Shown piece by piece: positions 35,437-44,536 of a DNA stretch of 64,000 nt; position 1 is the stretch's first letter; each line of letters starts with the position of its first letter. Source of the stretch: Archaeoglobus sp. JdFR-37 (lineage in GTDB: Archaea; Halobacteriota; Archaeoglobi; Archaeoglobales; Archaeoglobaceae); the NCBI GenBank assembly GCA_002010215.1, contig MTMY01000032.1, forward strand, positions 54,139 to 118,138, given 5' to 3'. Below the pieces are notes generated by a model. It was not told where the DNA came from. It did no database searches and worked only from the letters and a program-made list of their open reading frames with translations. Made by a program: the position numbers and the translations under genes.

Positions 35437-36713
35437 AAAATCCTCCCCGGATTCATAATATTAAGGGGATCGAAAACACCTTTGATCTTCTCCATCAGAC
35501 TTCTTCTGTCAGAAAGCAGCTCTTTTCTGATTTCCCCATATCCATGCTCCCCAATATCCCAGCCCCTCCTTTTGACTTCCGAGTAAAGCTCCTTCGAGAA
35601 CTCTATTCCCTTTCCTTCCTCTCCAATCACGATAGGATGAATGTTGCCGGTATCAAGATGTCCAAAAAAGAAGCATTCAAAACCGTATTTTGTGGCAATG
35701 CTTTTCACTAGCTCGATAACTGATGGCAGTTCTGAGATCGGGGCGATTATATCATCGCCAGCATATACTCTCCTTCCTTCACCAAGCTCAGCACCAAGCA
35801 GGCTGCGTTTTCTCCAGAACTCTTCCTCTTCCTCCCCTTCCAGAACATGCGTGGCTCCAAATTTTTCCAGAATTTTTGCTGCCTCATCAAAGTCTGAAGG
35901 TAAATGCGATGCAAACTCAACTGCCAGCAGATTTGAGTTGAATCCTAGCTGAGAAGCTGAATCGCCGTCCATAAACTCAACTGAATCTGGCATACATCTC
36001 AAAACCCTTAGAGTTGCCTTCACGCAATCTTCCAGTTTTTCCACCTCACAGACGAATGTTCGCCTGTAAGTTGGTAGCGGGAGCACCTTCAACCATATAC
36101 GGGTTATTATTCCAAGAGTTCCCTCCGAACCCACAAAAAGCGAGTGGACCCCATATCCACAGTCCTTAACCTGTTTTGTCCCCACAAAATTTATGCTCCC
36201 ATCAGGCAGCACCACTTCAATGCCCTGAACGTAGTCCCTGATGGTGCCGTATTTCAATCCCCTCTTACCACTTCCCGCATTGGCAACAAAGCCACCAATT
36301 GTGCATATTTCAACGCTACCAGGTTCTGGAGGTAAAAAAAGACCTTTTTGTTCAAGATATTTCTTTATTTGACCCATGATAGCCCCAGGTTCAGCTTCAA
36401 GTATGAATTCCGAGTACATGTGGAACTTATTCATCTTTTTCATGTCCACAACTATTCCTCTACCTGCAGAATTTCCGGCAGTTGAAGTTCCTGAACCACG
36501 TGGAGTTACGGGAATCCCATATTCTGATGCGAATCTCAGGACATCCGAAACTTCTCGGGAGTTTTCGACCCTAACAACTGCCAGCGGAGAAGTAATGAGG
36601 GGAGAAGCATCATATCCATAAACCTTGATAGCGTTACCAGTCAGAACATCATCACCGCCTACTATGGAGGAAAGTTCATTAATAATAATTTCAAATCTTT
36701 TTTCAGCTTCCAC
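35433..36713 (-). CDS. FAD-binding 2-hydroxyacid (D-lactate) dehydrogenase, GlcD type
   Basis: A 426-residue flavoprotein of the GlcD/Dld family. The FAD-binding PCMH domain shows PRGSGTSTAGNSAGRGIVVDM, PEPGSVEICTIGGFVANAG and FVGSEGTLGIITRIWLKVLP. The C-terminal substrate domain has FFGHLDTGNIHP and GEHGYGEIRKELL, the conserved active-site histidines, and ends NIMNPGRIL. It oxidises a 2-hydroxyacid and hands electrons to the overlapping Fe-S subunit. Lactate use fits the lifestyle of Archaeoglobus-like sulfate reducers. No lactate permease gene is adjacent. Confidence 0.9.
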   Translation of the reverse strand: MEAEKRFEIIINELSSIVGGDDVLTGNAIKVYGYDASPLITSPLAVVRVENSREVSDVLRFASEYGIPVTPRGSGTSTAGNSAGRGIVVDMKKMNKFHMYSEFILEAEPGAIMGQIKKYLEQKGLFLPPEPGSVEICTIGGFVANAGSGKRGLKYGTIRDYVQGIEVVLPDGSINFVGTKQVKDCGYGVHSLFVGSEGTLGIITRIWLKVLPLPTYRRTFVCEVEKLEDCVKATLRVLRCMPDSVEFMDGDSASQLGFNSNLLAVEFASHLPSDFDEAAKILEKFGATHVLEGEEEEEFWRKRSLLGAELGEGRRVYAGDDIIAPISELPSVIELVKSIATKYGFECFFFGHLDTGNIHPIVIGEEGKGIEFSKELYSEVKRRGWDIGEHGYGEIRKELLSDRRSLMEKIKGVFDPLNIMNPGRIL

Positions 36714-36978
36714 AATATGCCGTATGGGTGCAAGGTAAAAAAGTTATGGTTACGGGAAACCACGTGCCTCCCACTCCGGTCTTTTCACCTGGATAAGAAA
36801 GCCTAAGTAAAGATATCAGGGAAGCTTTTTAACATCAGCTTAAATAATAAACTATCCAAAAGATTTCGAATATATGCGTTTTGATTAGTATCAACGAATA
36901 TAACATTAAGAAGCAATTTCAGAGGGCAGATTAAAGTCTAGGCTAAAGTCTAATGGATAAATTTCCTAAAAAAAGAAT

Positions 36979-37974
36979 TTATAAAATTATTTCTATACCT
37001 AACCTCTCCGCCAGCTCCTTGTAACGGTTCCTGATGGTAACTTCAGTAACGCCAGCAACCTCAGCAACTTCTCTCTGAGTTCTCCTTTCCCCTTCGAGAA
37101 TGCTGGCTATGTAAATTGCCGCTGCAGCAACACCTGTAGGTCCTCTACCACTGGTCAGTTCTTTCTCCTCAGCTTTTTTGATGATCTCAATGGCCTTCTT
37201 CTGGACCTCTCCACTCAGGTTCAGAGCTGCGCAGAAGCGTGGGACGTAGTCGGCAGGGCTCGTAGGCATCAGTTTCAGGCCCAGTTCTCTGGCAATGAAG
37301 CGGTACGTCCTTCCAATCTCCTTCCTGTCTACTCTCGAATATGTTGCAATCTCATCGAGGGTTCTAGGAACGCCAGCTTGGCGACATGCCGCATACAAAG
37401 CAGCGGCAACAACACCTTCAATACTCCTACCCCTTATCAGGTTTTTGTCAACGGCCTTTCTGTAAACAACTGCAGCTATTTCCCTTACACTCTTGGGTAG
37501 GCCTAAAGCAGAAGCCATTCTGTCAAGTTCTGAAAGGGCGAAGGCTAGGTTTCTTTCGGTAGCGTTGCTTATCCTGATTCTCCTCTGCCATTTCCTAAGC
37601 CTGAAAAGCTGGGCTCTGTTTCTGATTGAGATTGATTTGCCATAATAGTCCTTGTTGCTCCAGTCAATTATCGTGGAAAGCCCTTTATCGTGAATTGTGT
37701 ATGTTACGGGAGCGCCTACTCTGCTTCGCTTCTCCTTCTGCTCGCTATCGAAGGCCCTCCATTCTGGGCCAGAATCAATGTAAGTTTCCTCAATTACAAG
37801 CCCGCAATCCTGACATATAAACTCCCCACGCCTGTAATCTCTGATAAGTCTTGGACTGCCGCACTCAGGACAGGTTTCAATTACGTCTTCTCTTTCCAGC
37901 TCCTTTCTTTCTACCTCTCTCTCTACTTCCTTCCTTTCTATTTCCTTTTCCCTTACTTTTTCCTTCTCCACCAT
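36979..37974 (-). CDS. tfb: Transcription initiation factor IIB (TFB)
   Basis: Archaeal TFB, which binds the TBP-TATA complex and BRE and recruits RNA polymerase. It has an N-terminal zinc ribbon ([27 protein letters not shown]), the B-finger region ([21 protein letters not shown]), and two cyclin repeats (from about residues 135 and 230, the second ending [16 protein letters not shown]). Before the ribbon is an extension of about 33 residues made almost only of Val, Glu, Lys and Arg. No ATG, GTG or TTG other than the first two codons is available, so this extension, which overlaps the end of gar1 by 98 bases, seems to be translated. Confidence 0.96.
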   Translation of the reverse strand: MVEKEKVREKEIERKEVEREVERKELEREDVIETCPECGSPRLIRDYRRGEFICQDCGLVIEETYIDSGPEWRAFDSEQKEKRSRVGAPVTYTIHDKGLSTIIDWSNKDYYGKSISIRNRAQLFRLRKWQRRIRISNATERNLAFALSELDRMASALGLPKSVREIAAVVYRKAVDKNLIRGRSIEGVVAAALYAACRQAGVPRTLDEIATYSRVDRKEIGRTYRFIARELGLKLMPTSPADYVPRFCAALNLSGEVQKKAIEIIKKAEEKELTSGRGPTGVAAAAIYIASILEGERRTQREVAEVAGVTEVTIRNRYKELAERLGIEIIL

Positions 37975-38206
37975 GAGAACTCACCACAAATAACTCATTA
38001 ATTTCAGCAGACCTATCGTAGGGGCGGATAATGACAAATGGAGACTTTGTTGGCCCAATAATGTCATAAACAAAACCTACTTTCTCATTTTTTCTATTAA
38101 CTACGTTACTTCCAATCTTTGGTAAATTCTTCGGATCAACTTCCACAACTATGTTGCCAGTCTTTGTGAGATGAAGAATCCTACCTATCTTCCTCAAGCC
38201 TTTCAT
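37877..38206 (-). CDS. gar1: H/ACA ribonucleoprotein component Gar1
   Basis: A 109-residue Gar1-like protein of the H/ACA pseudouridylation complex. The beta-barrel core is at residues 1-75 ([48 protein letters not shown]). The tail of about 30 residues is basic and Gly/Lys/Arg-rich ([23 protein letters not shown]), an RNA-binding type tail. The tail is encoded in the same 98 bases as the start of tfb in another frame. The gar1-tfb order is common in euryarchaea. Nop10, another subunit, is at 19288. Confidence 0.9.
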   Translation of the reverse strand: MKGLRKIGRILHLTKTGNIVVEVDPKNLPKIGSNVVNRKNEKVGFVYDIIGPTKSPFVIIRPYDRSAEINELFVVSSHGGEGKSKGKGNRKEGSRERGRKKGAGKRRRN

Positions 38207-38395
38207 TCCGCCCCTACCAGAATTATAAATTTTTCGAAAGATATTTAAATAACTAATGGAGCGGATATATAAAGTTTTCGGTTGGAGCAGTACTTTGCAA
38301 AGTGATCTTGTTAAGTAAGATTAGGTGGCATGGTTATTAAAGTTATCTTGAAAGTGTAGAACTGTCAAATACTGGATTCGTTACCTGATCTGATG

Positions 38396-38640
38396 TTACC
38401 TGAACCTGACAACCTCAATATCAACTTTCTCGAAATGTTCGTCATCCGTAACAACCCTTGCGTTTACTGAATTTGCGGCCGCAGCAATAAGAGCGTCTGC
38501 TATTGGAATTGCCTTCACCTTATACTCTCCCGCCATCAATGCAACATCTTCATCTATTGCAATAACCTTTAGATTTGAAGCTCTTATCTACTCCACTCTC
38601 TTTCTTGCTTCGGGAGGTTTTCTACTGGTAACAGCTTTAC
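38396..38640 (-). pseudogene. Decayed PIN-domain (VapC-type) toxin gene
   Basis: The minus strand encodes the C-terminal half of a PIN-domain RNase: ASNLKVIAIDEDVALMAGEY, then PIADALIAAAANS and VVTDDEHFEKV, with the acidic residues of the PIN active site, ending at TAA 38396. Upstream in the same frame a TAG at 38588-38590 interrupts a helix that otherwise continues (PEARKRVE). The N-terminal half with the first catalytic aspartate is missing. No antitoxin gene is beside it. It is a remnant of a VapBC toxin-antitoxin locus. Confidence 0.7.
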
Positions 38641-39238
38641 TCGCTTCACTTTTATTGAATGAGAATTACGGAGATCGTAAAACTCCCTATACGGTTTTCT
38701 TAAAAGAGGCCTTTTCAAAAGTCTCTGAATCTGATACCTTAAAGTGGTTGGTTGATGGTATTGCGATGTTTAATGTTGCCTACCTCTTCTACATGTTCAC
38801 CTATCAGCTATTTCTTCTGAATAAGGGTTTGAATATAGTTTTTCTGGGATTTGTGTTCTCTCTTCTGGTGATTGTGAGAGCGCTTTTCAGCTTTTTAAGC
38901 AGTTCTCTTGGAAAAAGAGTCTCCTATATAATAGCCCAACTACTGGGCACTGGTGATTCCGGGCATGGGATATACGGTGATGGCAATTGCCCAAAACATA
39001 ATAACAGCTGTAATTGGCCCGATTTTGATTGAAGTGTGCATAGGCTGTGGTTTCCTACCAGTATGGTGTGGATAAATGAGATTATTTCCTCTTCTCATAG
39101 AGCAACGCTACTTTCATTCATGAGCACGCTCTCCTCTCCATATTAATGGGGGTTCTTGTAATTGGGCCAATGATAGACACTTGGATGTTAAGTCGAATAT
39201 ATCTTATTGCCGTAGTATTTCTCTGCTTTCTACTTTGA
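38641..39238 (+). pseudogene. Decayed MFS-type transporter gene
   Basis: A broken membrane transporter. The frame from about 38655 gives 125 residues with two hydrophobic helices (WLVDGIAMFNVAYLFYMFTY, VFLGFVFSLLVIVRALFSFL). Near 38950 the homologous reading moves to another frame (GMGYTVMAIAQNIITAVIGP). Later pieces in further frames read INEIISSSHRATLLSFMSTL and ILMGVLVIGPMIDTW, a typical major facilitator end. The first half of the gene is absent. In-frame hydrophobic sequence reaches back to about 38575, over the PIN remnant on the other strand, so the boundary is unclear. At least two frameshifts make it non-functional. Confidence 0.65.
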
Positions 39239-39294
39239 TACTATACAGAGCATCAGTCATGTATAGGAGAGTGAGAGGTATAAGTTTAGAATAG

Positions 39295-39549
39295 TTATTC
39301 AGACCCTATCATCTCCGCAACTTCTTCACCTACGGGAGTTCTCCGATATACTCTCCCCACTTTTTCATCAGGGGTCAGACATTCTATCAGACCCTCTCTT
39401 TCCAGCTCTTTAAGGGCTCTGCTGACTTTTGAGAGGTTCAACTTTAATTTTCCCGCGATTTGTGTCGGTGTTTTTGGGTTTGAAAGTGTGAGTAACACAG
39501 CTTTTCTATTTTTTCCCCTTATAACAAAACTGTATTTTAACCAATTCAT
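39295..39549 (-). CDS. Small winged-helix transcriptional regulator
   Basis: An 84-residue winged helix-turn-helix protein. The pattern RKAVLLTLSNPKTPTQIAGKLKLNLSKVSRALKELEREGLIECLTP is a complete wHTH of the archaeal ArsR/MarR-like type, with a wing (GRVYRRTPVGEEVAEM) at the end. It has no ligand domain. It is divergent from the RecA-like gene at 39652 with about 100 bases between, so it probably regulates that gene or itself. Target not known. Confidence 0.8.
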   Translation of the reverse strand: MNWLKYSFVIRGKNRKAVLLTLSNPKTPTQIAGKLKLNLSKVSRALKELEREGLIECLTPDEKVGRVYRRTPVGEEVAEMIGSE

Positions 39550-39651
39550 CTATTTCCATCGCTCCAAAAAAGTTATGAATCCTTTATTACCACCCTATTA
39601 CCAACAACTTACTGAAGTATTATAAAAAAGTGTGTGAGTAGTGAGTAGTGT

Positions 39652-40338
39652 ATGCATAAGGATGAATGGGAGAATTTTAACTTGGATGTAGTATCCAAAT
39701 TTGAAAACTTGAGAATCAAAATACTCTATGACTCCCCCTATGCCCTAAGAAGTCTACTGTTTTACCATATAATTCCCCAGTTCTCTCCAAAAAACATCTT
39801 TATAGCAGTGTATTCAGACACCATGCAGAGGAGACTGGAGAAAACTTACGAGTCCATGGCAAGAATTTCTCCCGAGATAGCCGAAATTCTTGGAAAGGCG
39901 AAGATTATAAAAATCGGAAGCAATGATTCTATATCCTTTGGGAAACTGCAGCATTCAATACCTATGGATTCTGAGTGGCTCAAGACATTCATGAAAATTC
40001 TAGAAGGGTTGAGTGATAGAGACCTGATGCTTTTCCATGGATTCTCTCTGTTGCCTAGAATATATGGCGAATCATCTCTCAAATACGTGCTCGATTTATT
40101 TGAGTCAATACCTGATGGACCTACGATCATAAGCAAGTCTCACAGGAGTATTTACGACGAAAGGACTAACATGTTCATAAATATGCTCTACGACATAATT
40201 CTTAGAATAGAGAAGATCGAGGACGTGGGGCTTGAGGAATTTTACAAAATAGGCGTAACTCAGAGCATTGTTATGGACGTGAGGCCAGGATTTTCGAGAT
40301 TCAAGATAGACAGGAGTGGTAGGCTGGTTGAAGTTTAG
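39652..40338 (+). CDS. RecA/KaiC-like protein lacking a P-loop (second copy of the type)
   Basis: A 228-residue protein of unknown function with the same size and fold pattern as the one at 32448. The segment replacing Walker A is ILYDSPYALRSLLFYHI, without a lysine loop. Further RecA-like marks are IFIAVYSDTMQRRL, DRDLMLFHGFSLLPRIYGE (Walker B-like position) and the end FSRFKIDRSGRLVEV, which recalls the last strands of KaiC-type ATPases. It is divergent from a small wHTH regulator. The combination of a degenerate RecA-like protein with a wHTH gene suggests a regulatory or signalling role; this is inference. Confidence 0.5.
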   Translation: MHKDEWENFNLDVVSKFENLRIKILYDSPYALRSLLFYHIIPQFSPKNIFIAVYSDTMQRRLEKTYESMARISPEIAEILGKAKIIKIGSNDSISFGKLQHSIPMDSEWLKTFMKILEGLSDRDLMLFHGFSLLPRIYGESSLKYVLDLFESIPDGPTIISKSHRSIYDERTNMFINMLYDIILRIEKIEDVGLEEFYKIGVTQSIVMDVRPGFSRFKIDRSGRLVEV

Positions 40339-40492
40339 CTCTGCCTGTTTCTGCAGACCTCTAAATCCAATTCCCAATTTCAAGAGAGTGTAGTATCTTA
40401 CACCTTAAGTGACCGGAACGAAGGGCTAGGTGGGAGGGTAAAAAGGAAAAATAGTGCTGGTTAATCAGTGTTAGTTAGAATAATGTCAAACT

Positions 40493-41020
40493 CTAATCCT
40501 GCAGGTAAACTGTGGCTGTCTTAGGACTCTTCCCACCTTTGATGAAATGATAATGCTCGTAGGTCATAACTTCTTTGTCATCAAGCACCTCAGCGTCCAC
40601 CAATTCTCCAACAAAGAGTGTGTGAGAATTCACATCCATTTCCTTCACCACTTTAGCCTCCACATAAGCAACAGCATTATCCAGAACAATTGGAACTCCT
40701 GTTTTACCTATCTTATAGTTTATTTTTTGGAATTTATTGTAGTCCCTTCCACTTCTAAAGCCAAACATACCGATAAACGTCAAAGGTGTGTCTTTAGCTA
40801 GAACTGAGGCAGCGAACACACCGCTATCCTTGATGTACTGATGTGTCAGGTTTTCTTTGTTAATGCATGCTGCAACCAGAATGGGGTCGGATGAGACCTG
40901 AAAGACTGTGTTTGCAATCATGCCATTGTATTTCCTACCATCCCTACCATTTCCTTCTTTTTTTACAGATGTAACGATGTAGAGACCATAACTGATTCTG
41001 TAAAGGGCTTGGAGATTCAT
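40493..41020 (-). CDS. Flavin reductase-like FMN-binding protein
   Basis: A 175-residue split-barrel FMN-binding protein of the flavin reductase family (the same fold as the N-terminal part of high-molecular-weight rubredoxin). Family marks are YGLYIVTSVK at the start, YNGMIANTVFQVSSDPILVAACINKENLTHQYI and FAASVLAKDTPLTFIGMFGFRSGRD, then HTLFVGELVDAEVL. It could supply reduced flavin or act in oxygen defence with rubredoxin-type partners, none of which is adjacent. It is divergent from ilvD. Confidence 0.85.
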   Translation of the reverse strand: MNLQALYRISYGLYIVTSVKKEGNGRDGRKYNGMIANTVFQVSSDPILVAACINKENLTHQYIKDSGVFAASVLAKDTPLTFIGMFGFRSGRDYNKFQKINYKIGKTGVPIVLDNAVAYVEAKVVKEMDVNSHTLFVGELVDAEVLDDKEVMTYEHYHFIKGGKSPKTATVYLQD

Positions 41021-41093
41021 AAATAGTGGGTGTTTCGCTCCTTAATATTTCCTTTGGGAAACCCTACTGTTGAACGCTTTTCAAACATCATGC

Positions 41094-41101
41094 TTATATA
41101 A
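41094..41101 (+). promoter_or_regulatory. TATA box of ilvD
   Basis: TTATATAA lies 25 bases before ATG 41122, so ilvD is probably transcribed without a leader. No Shine-Dalgarno sequence is placed correctly before this ATG. Confidence 0.5.
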
Positions 41102-41121
41102 TACCGAAGGAAAAAACAGCC

Positions 41122-42762
41122 ATGCGCAGTGAAGAAGTTAAGAAGGGCATCGAGAGGACTGCTCACAGAGCTCTTCTGAAAGCTCTCGGTCTGACGGATG
41201 ATGATATGGAAAAACCCTTTATCGGGATTGCCAATGCTTACAACACCATCGTTCCTGGCCATATGAGCCTTGACAGAATTACACAAGCTGTTAAAGAAGG
41301 AATTATTGCTGCTGGAGGTGTCCCCTTTGAATTTGGGACCATAGGGATTTGCGATGGTATTGCTATGGGGCACGAGGGAATGTGTTACGCACTGCCTTCC
41401 AGAGAGCTCATTGCAGACTCAATAGAGGCGATGGTTGAAGCCCATCGCTTCGATGGACTCGTTGTTGTTGGTTCCTGCGATAAGATCGTACCTGGCATGC
41501 TCATGGCCATGCTCCGCCTCAACATTCCTGCCATCGCAGTAACAGGGGGCCCAATGCTCCCCGAAAAAATCGGGGAGAGGTACGTTACAATTTCAACGGC
41601 TTTCGAGGCAGCAGGAATATACAAGGCGGGAAATCTGGATGATGCCGGTCTGAAGCTATACGAGGACTTCTGTGCAGCCTACTGCGGGAGCTGTCAGGGG
41701 CTTTATACAGCCAATACCATGCAGATCATGACCGAAACCCTCGGTTTAAGCTTGCCCTACACCTCTACATCTCCATGTGGCTCCTCAAGAAAGCTCCGTA
41801 TCGCAAAGGAGGCTGGGAAAAGAGCTGTTGAGCTTGTTAAAGGCGATATCAAGCCTCTGGATTTTGTCAACGAGAGCTCCTTCCGAAATGCAATCACTAT
41901 GGACATGCTCATAGGCGGCTCAACAAACACAGTCCTTCATCTCCCAGCCATTGCAAGGGAGGCAGGAATAAAGCTGGATGTAGACCTTTTCGACGAAATA
42001 GGCAGGAAGACCCCCCACATCGTTGCACTCGATCCGGCAAGCGAGCTAACAATGATGCATCTTGATGAGAGTGGAGGGGTGCCTATGATATTCAGAAAGG
42101 CAAAAAAGCTCTTCAGCAACGAGATGACTGTTAGCGGTAAAAGAGTTTACGAGATTGCTGAATCAGCATTTGTGAGGGCCTCAGACATCATTCATAACCT
42201 TGACAACCCAATCCACAAAGAAGGGGGAATTGCTATACTAAAGGGGAATCTTGCAAAGGCTGCCGTTGTCAAAGCTGCCGCTGTCCAGGAAAGCATGCTG
42301 AGGTTTGAAGGTAATGCAAAGGTTTTCGATTCGGAAAAGGAAGCAATGAAGGCAATCCTTGGCAGCGAGATTGAAGAGGGAGATATTGTCGTCATTCGCT
42401 ACATGGGGCCAAAAGGTGCTCCTGGTATGCCAGAAATGCTCATGCCCACAGCAGCCATTGCGGGAATGGGGCTTGAGAGAGTGGCTTTAATAACAGATGG
42501 ACGCTTCAGCGGAGCGACCAGAGGGCCGTGCATAGGGCACGTTTCTCCCGAGGCTATGATAGGCGGTATGATTGCCTTCGTTGAGGATGGAGACGTTATC
42601 AGCATCGATATACCCTCTAGAAAGCTTGAGCTAAAGGTCGATGAGGATGAGATTGAATCCAGAAAGGAGAAGTGGAAGCCTCCTGAGAGGAAATTGAGGG
42701 GTTATCTCGCCAAATATGCGAAACTTGTAAGTCAGGCAGATGTAGGAGCCGTTCTTGAATAA
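41122..42762 (+). CDS. ilvD: Dihydroxy-acid dehydratase IlvD
   Basis: The Fe-S enzyme that dehydrates 2,3-dihydroxy-isovalerate and -methylvalerate in valine, leucine and isoleucine synthesis. It has 546 residues, the family length. Cluster cysteines are in [12 protein letters not shown] and [14 protein letters not shown]. Other marks are [50 protein letters not shown] and the late [17 protein letters not shown]. It stands alone, without other ilv genes next to it. The promoter is a leaderless-type TATA box. Divergent from flavin reductase. Confidence 0.97.
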   Translation: MRSEEVKKGIERTAHRALLKALGLTDDDMEKPFIGIANAYNTIVPGHMSLDRITQAVKEGIIAAGGVPFEFGTIGICDGIAMGHEGMCYALPSRELIADSIEAMVEAHRFDGLVVVGSCDKIVPGMLMAMLRLNIPAIAVTGGPMLPEKIGERYVTISTAFEAAGIYKAGNLDDAGLKLYEDFCAAYCGSCQGLYTANTMQIMTETLGLSLPYTSTSPCGSSRKLRIAKEAGKRAVELVKGDIKPLDFVNESSFRNAITMDMLIGGSTNTVLHLPAIAREAGIKLDVDLFDEIGRKTPHIVALDPASELTMMHLDESGGVPMIFRKAKKLFSNEMTVSGKRVYEIAESAFVRASDIIHNLDNPIHKEGGIAILKGNLAKAAVVKAAAVQESMLRFEGNAKVFDSEKEAMKAILGSEIEEGDIVVIRYMGPKGAPGMPEMLMPTAAIAGMGLERVALITDGRFSGATRGPCIGHVSPEAMIGGMIAFVEDGDVISIDIPSRKLELKVDEDEIESRKEKWKPPERKLRGYLAKYAKLVSQADVGAVLE

Positions 42763-42828
42763 TTTGACTATTTATATTTTATTTAACAAAAAGAATAGTG
42801 CTTTATCAACTCGCCGCAAACATTCCCT

Positions 42829-43590
42829 ATGAAAAAACTGAAAGGATTTTTGGGAGGTCTGGCAGCCTTCATATTTCTGGTTCTGATGTTCCAGAATCTC
42901 GCCGCAAACGGTGATGCTACTGCCATGGGTAATGGCACCATAGAGGTGGGCGGCTTCGGCAAGGTTTCTGTTGAACCGGATGAAGGGCACGTTATTGTTT
43001 CGGTGGAAGTTGAGGCTGCAAAGGCAAGCGATGCGGCCAGCAAAAATGCCGAGATAGTCAACAAAGTTATTGCCAAAATAAAGGCTACTGGAGTGGAAAA
43101 CATAAAGACGAAGAGCTACAGGGTTGAGCCAATATACCAATGGGTGGAAAAGCCAATAGAGCCGATAGAATCGATACCATACGAATCCAGTAAAGGAGGT
43201 GTGGTCAAAAGGAGCGAGATAGTGGGATACAGGGCATACACATCACTGGAAGTAGTAGCTCATCCTGAAATGGTTGGAAAGGTAATAGATGCGGCCATGG
43301 AAGGTGGGGCAAACAGAATAGATTCAGTGTTCTTCACCCTATCAGAGGATGCTAGAAAAGATGCATACGAGGTAGCTCTGAGGAAGGCTGTTGGAGACGC
43401 CAAGAACAAGGCAGAAGTTGTTGCTGAGGAGCTTGGGATAGAGAATTACAGGATTGCAAAGGTGACAGTTGGATATGGATACATCCCAGCCCCAGTATAT
43501 GAAGTTAAAGCGGTATCTGCACAAACCACAATAATTCCCTCAGAAGTGGAGGTGAGTGCCACTGTTAACCTGATTTATGAGTTTTCTTAA
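42829..43590 (+). CDS. Exported SIMPL-domain (DUF541) protein
   Basis: A 253-residue secreted or membrane-anchored protein. The N-terminus is a signal-type helix (LKGFLGGLAAFIFLVLMFQNL) without a lipobox. The rest is a SIMPL (DUF541) domain: GTIEVGGFGKVSVEPDEGHVIVSVEVEA, KSYRVEPIYQW, YRAYTSLEVVAHPEMVGKVIDAAMEGGANRIDSVFFTLSEDARKDAYEVALRKAVGDAKNKA. Proteins of this family occur in the envelope of many bacteria and archaea; some protect against oxidative stress. Function here is unknown. Confidence 0.88.
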   Translation: MKKLKGFLGGLAAFIFLVLMFQNLAANGDATAMGNGTIEVGGFGKVSVEPDEGHVIVSVEVEAAKASDAASKNAEIVNKVIAKIKATGVENIKTKSYRVEPIYQWVEKPIEPIESIPYESSKGGVVKRSEIVGYRAYTSLEVVAHPEMVGKVIDAAMEGGANRIDSVFFTLSEDARKDAYEVALRKAVGDAKNKAEVVAEELGIENYRIAKVTVGYGYIPAPVYEVKAVSAQTTIIPSEVEVSATVNLIYEFS

Positions 43591-43654
43591 TTTTTTCAAT
43601 TTTTGAGATTTTTGAGTTGAGTGAATCACCTGCTCCCCGCTGGCAACCCAGTAA

Positions 43655-43703
43655 CCCGAATTCGGGAATTACCGAATGATAACAAGCTTCCAAAATTGAA
43701 GCT
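43655..43703. repeat. Cluster of inverted repeats, possible structured RNA
   Basis: In the convergent gap after the SIMPL gene there is a 12-base palindrome CCCGAATTCGGG (43655-43666). An overlapping alternative stem pairs ATTCGG (43660-43665) with CCGAAT (43672-43677), and a further hairpin is AGCTTC (43685-43690)/GAAGCT (43698-43703). The surrounding 43630-43740 is more GC-rich than the usual spacers here. It may be a small RNA or a terminator structure. I cannot assign a family. Confidence 0.3.
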
Positions 43704-43792
43704 CCGGGACGGAGGAGGGGTAGGGTGGGCGGGATAAAAACTAAATTGAGGGTGTTAAAAACGAACATGCAGATAAGGACAAAGACAAATCG

Positions 43793-44473
43793 CTATCTTG
43801 TATCGAACTCCTTTCCTTCAGCTGCATCCTTCAGGAAATCAAGGAAGAATTTTTCAGGATAAGACCCGATGAACTGAACAGTGTTTCCCTTCTCTAAATT
43901 CTGGATTACAGTGTGAGGGACTCCCATAACACCCCATTTCTCTGCCTTCTGAGGGAACTGCGAGGCTTCAATCATCACACCCTTTATTCTCTCATTAACC
44001 ATGGCTGCCTGGTGGGCCAGCATTACTGCGCTTGGACAGTAGGGACAGGTTGGGGTAACATAAACCTCAATTTTCAGATTGGCATCTATCTCAGATAGTG
44101 CATTTATCGCCTCATTGGTTATCTCCAGATGGTGGGAAGAAATCATCATGATGTCTTTAACCAGCGTGGTGAACTCATAACCCATCGGCGTTCCAAGAAA
44201 AACCACTCTGCCGTTAAGCTCTTCTTCCGCATCGGTAAGAATTAATGTGGGAGCTCCCTCCACTTCATAATTTCTGGCTTTTTCATCCTGAACACTATAG
44301 GTCTCCAGCTTAATGAGATTCGATAACTCAGCCACTTCCTTCAACAACGCCTCTGTATCATCGCAGTGTTTGCACTCCTCTTCTCTAAAAATCAGGGCTT
44401 TTACCTCTTCCTTCAAAATCTTATCAAACCGTTCCGTAAGGAACTTCCTGTCCTCTTCCCTAAGCAACCCCAT
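43793..44473 (-). CDS. Protein disulfide oxidoreductase/glutaredoxin-like protein with two thioredoxin folds
   Basis: A 226-residue protein made of two thioredoxin-fold units, like the PDO family of hyperthermophiles. The first unit has CKHC (C34, C37), the second CPYC (C143, C146) with the cis-proline segment GVPHTV. Both active sites are intact. Such proteins shuffle disulfides in the cytosol and accept electrons from a thioredoxin reductase-like enzyme. It lies 63 bases after iscU on the same strand, so it could also reduce persulfides in the sulfur-transfer cluster; that is inference. ATG 44473 is preferred to GTG 44488. Confidence 0.88.
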   Translation of the reverse strand: MGLLREEDRKFLTERFDKILKEEVKALIFREEECKHCDDTEALLKEVAELSNLIKLETYSVQDEKARNYEVEGAPTLILTDAEEELNGRVVFLGTPMGYEFTTLVKDIMMISSHHLEITNEAINALSEIDANLKIEVYVTPTCPYCPSAVMLAHQAAMVNERIKGVMIEASQFPQKAEKWGVMGVPHTVIQNLEKGNTVQFIGSYPEKFFLDFLKDAAEGKEFDTR

Positions 44474-44536
44474 TTTATTAAGCCCCACTTAAAGCTTTAC
44501 ACAAAATTTATTAATTTTTCACTTAAGCTTTTTAAC

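Noticed and set aside
36930..36960. Short direct repeat TAAAGTCTA in the spacer after TFB
   Set aside because: Two copies only, in AT-rich sequence; no known site or pattern.
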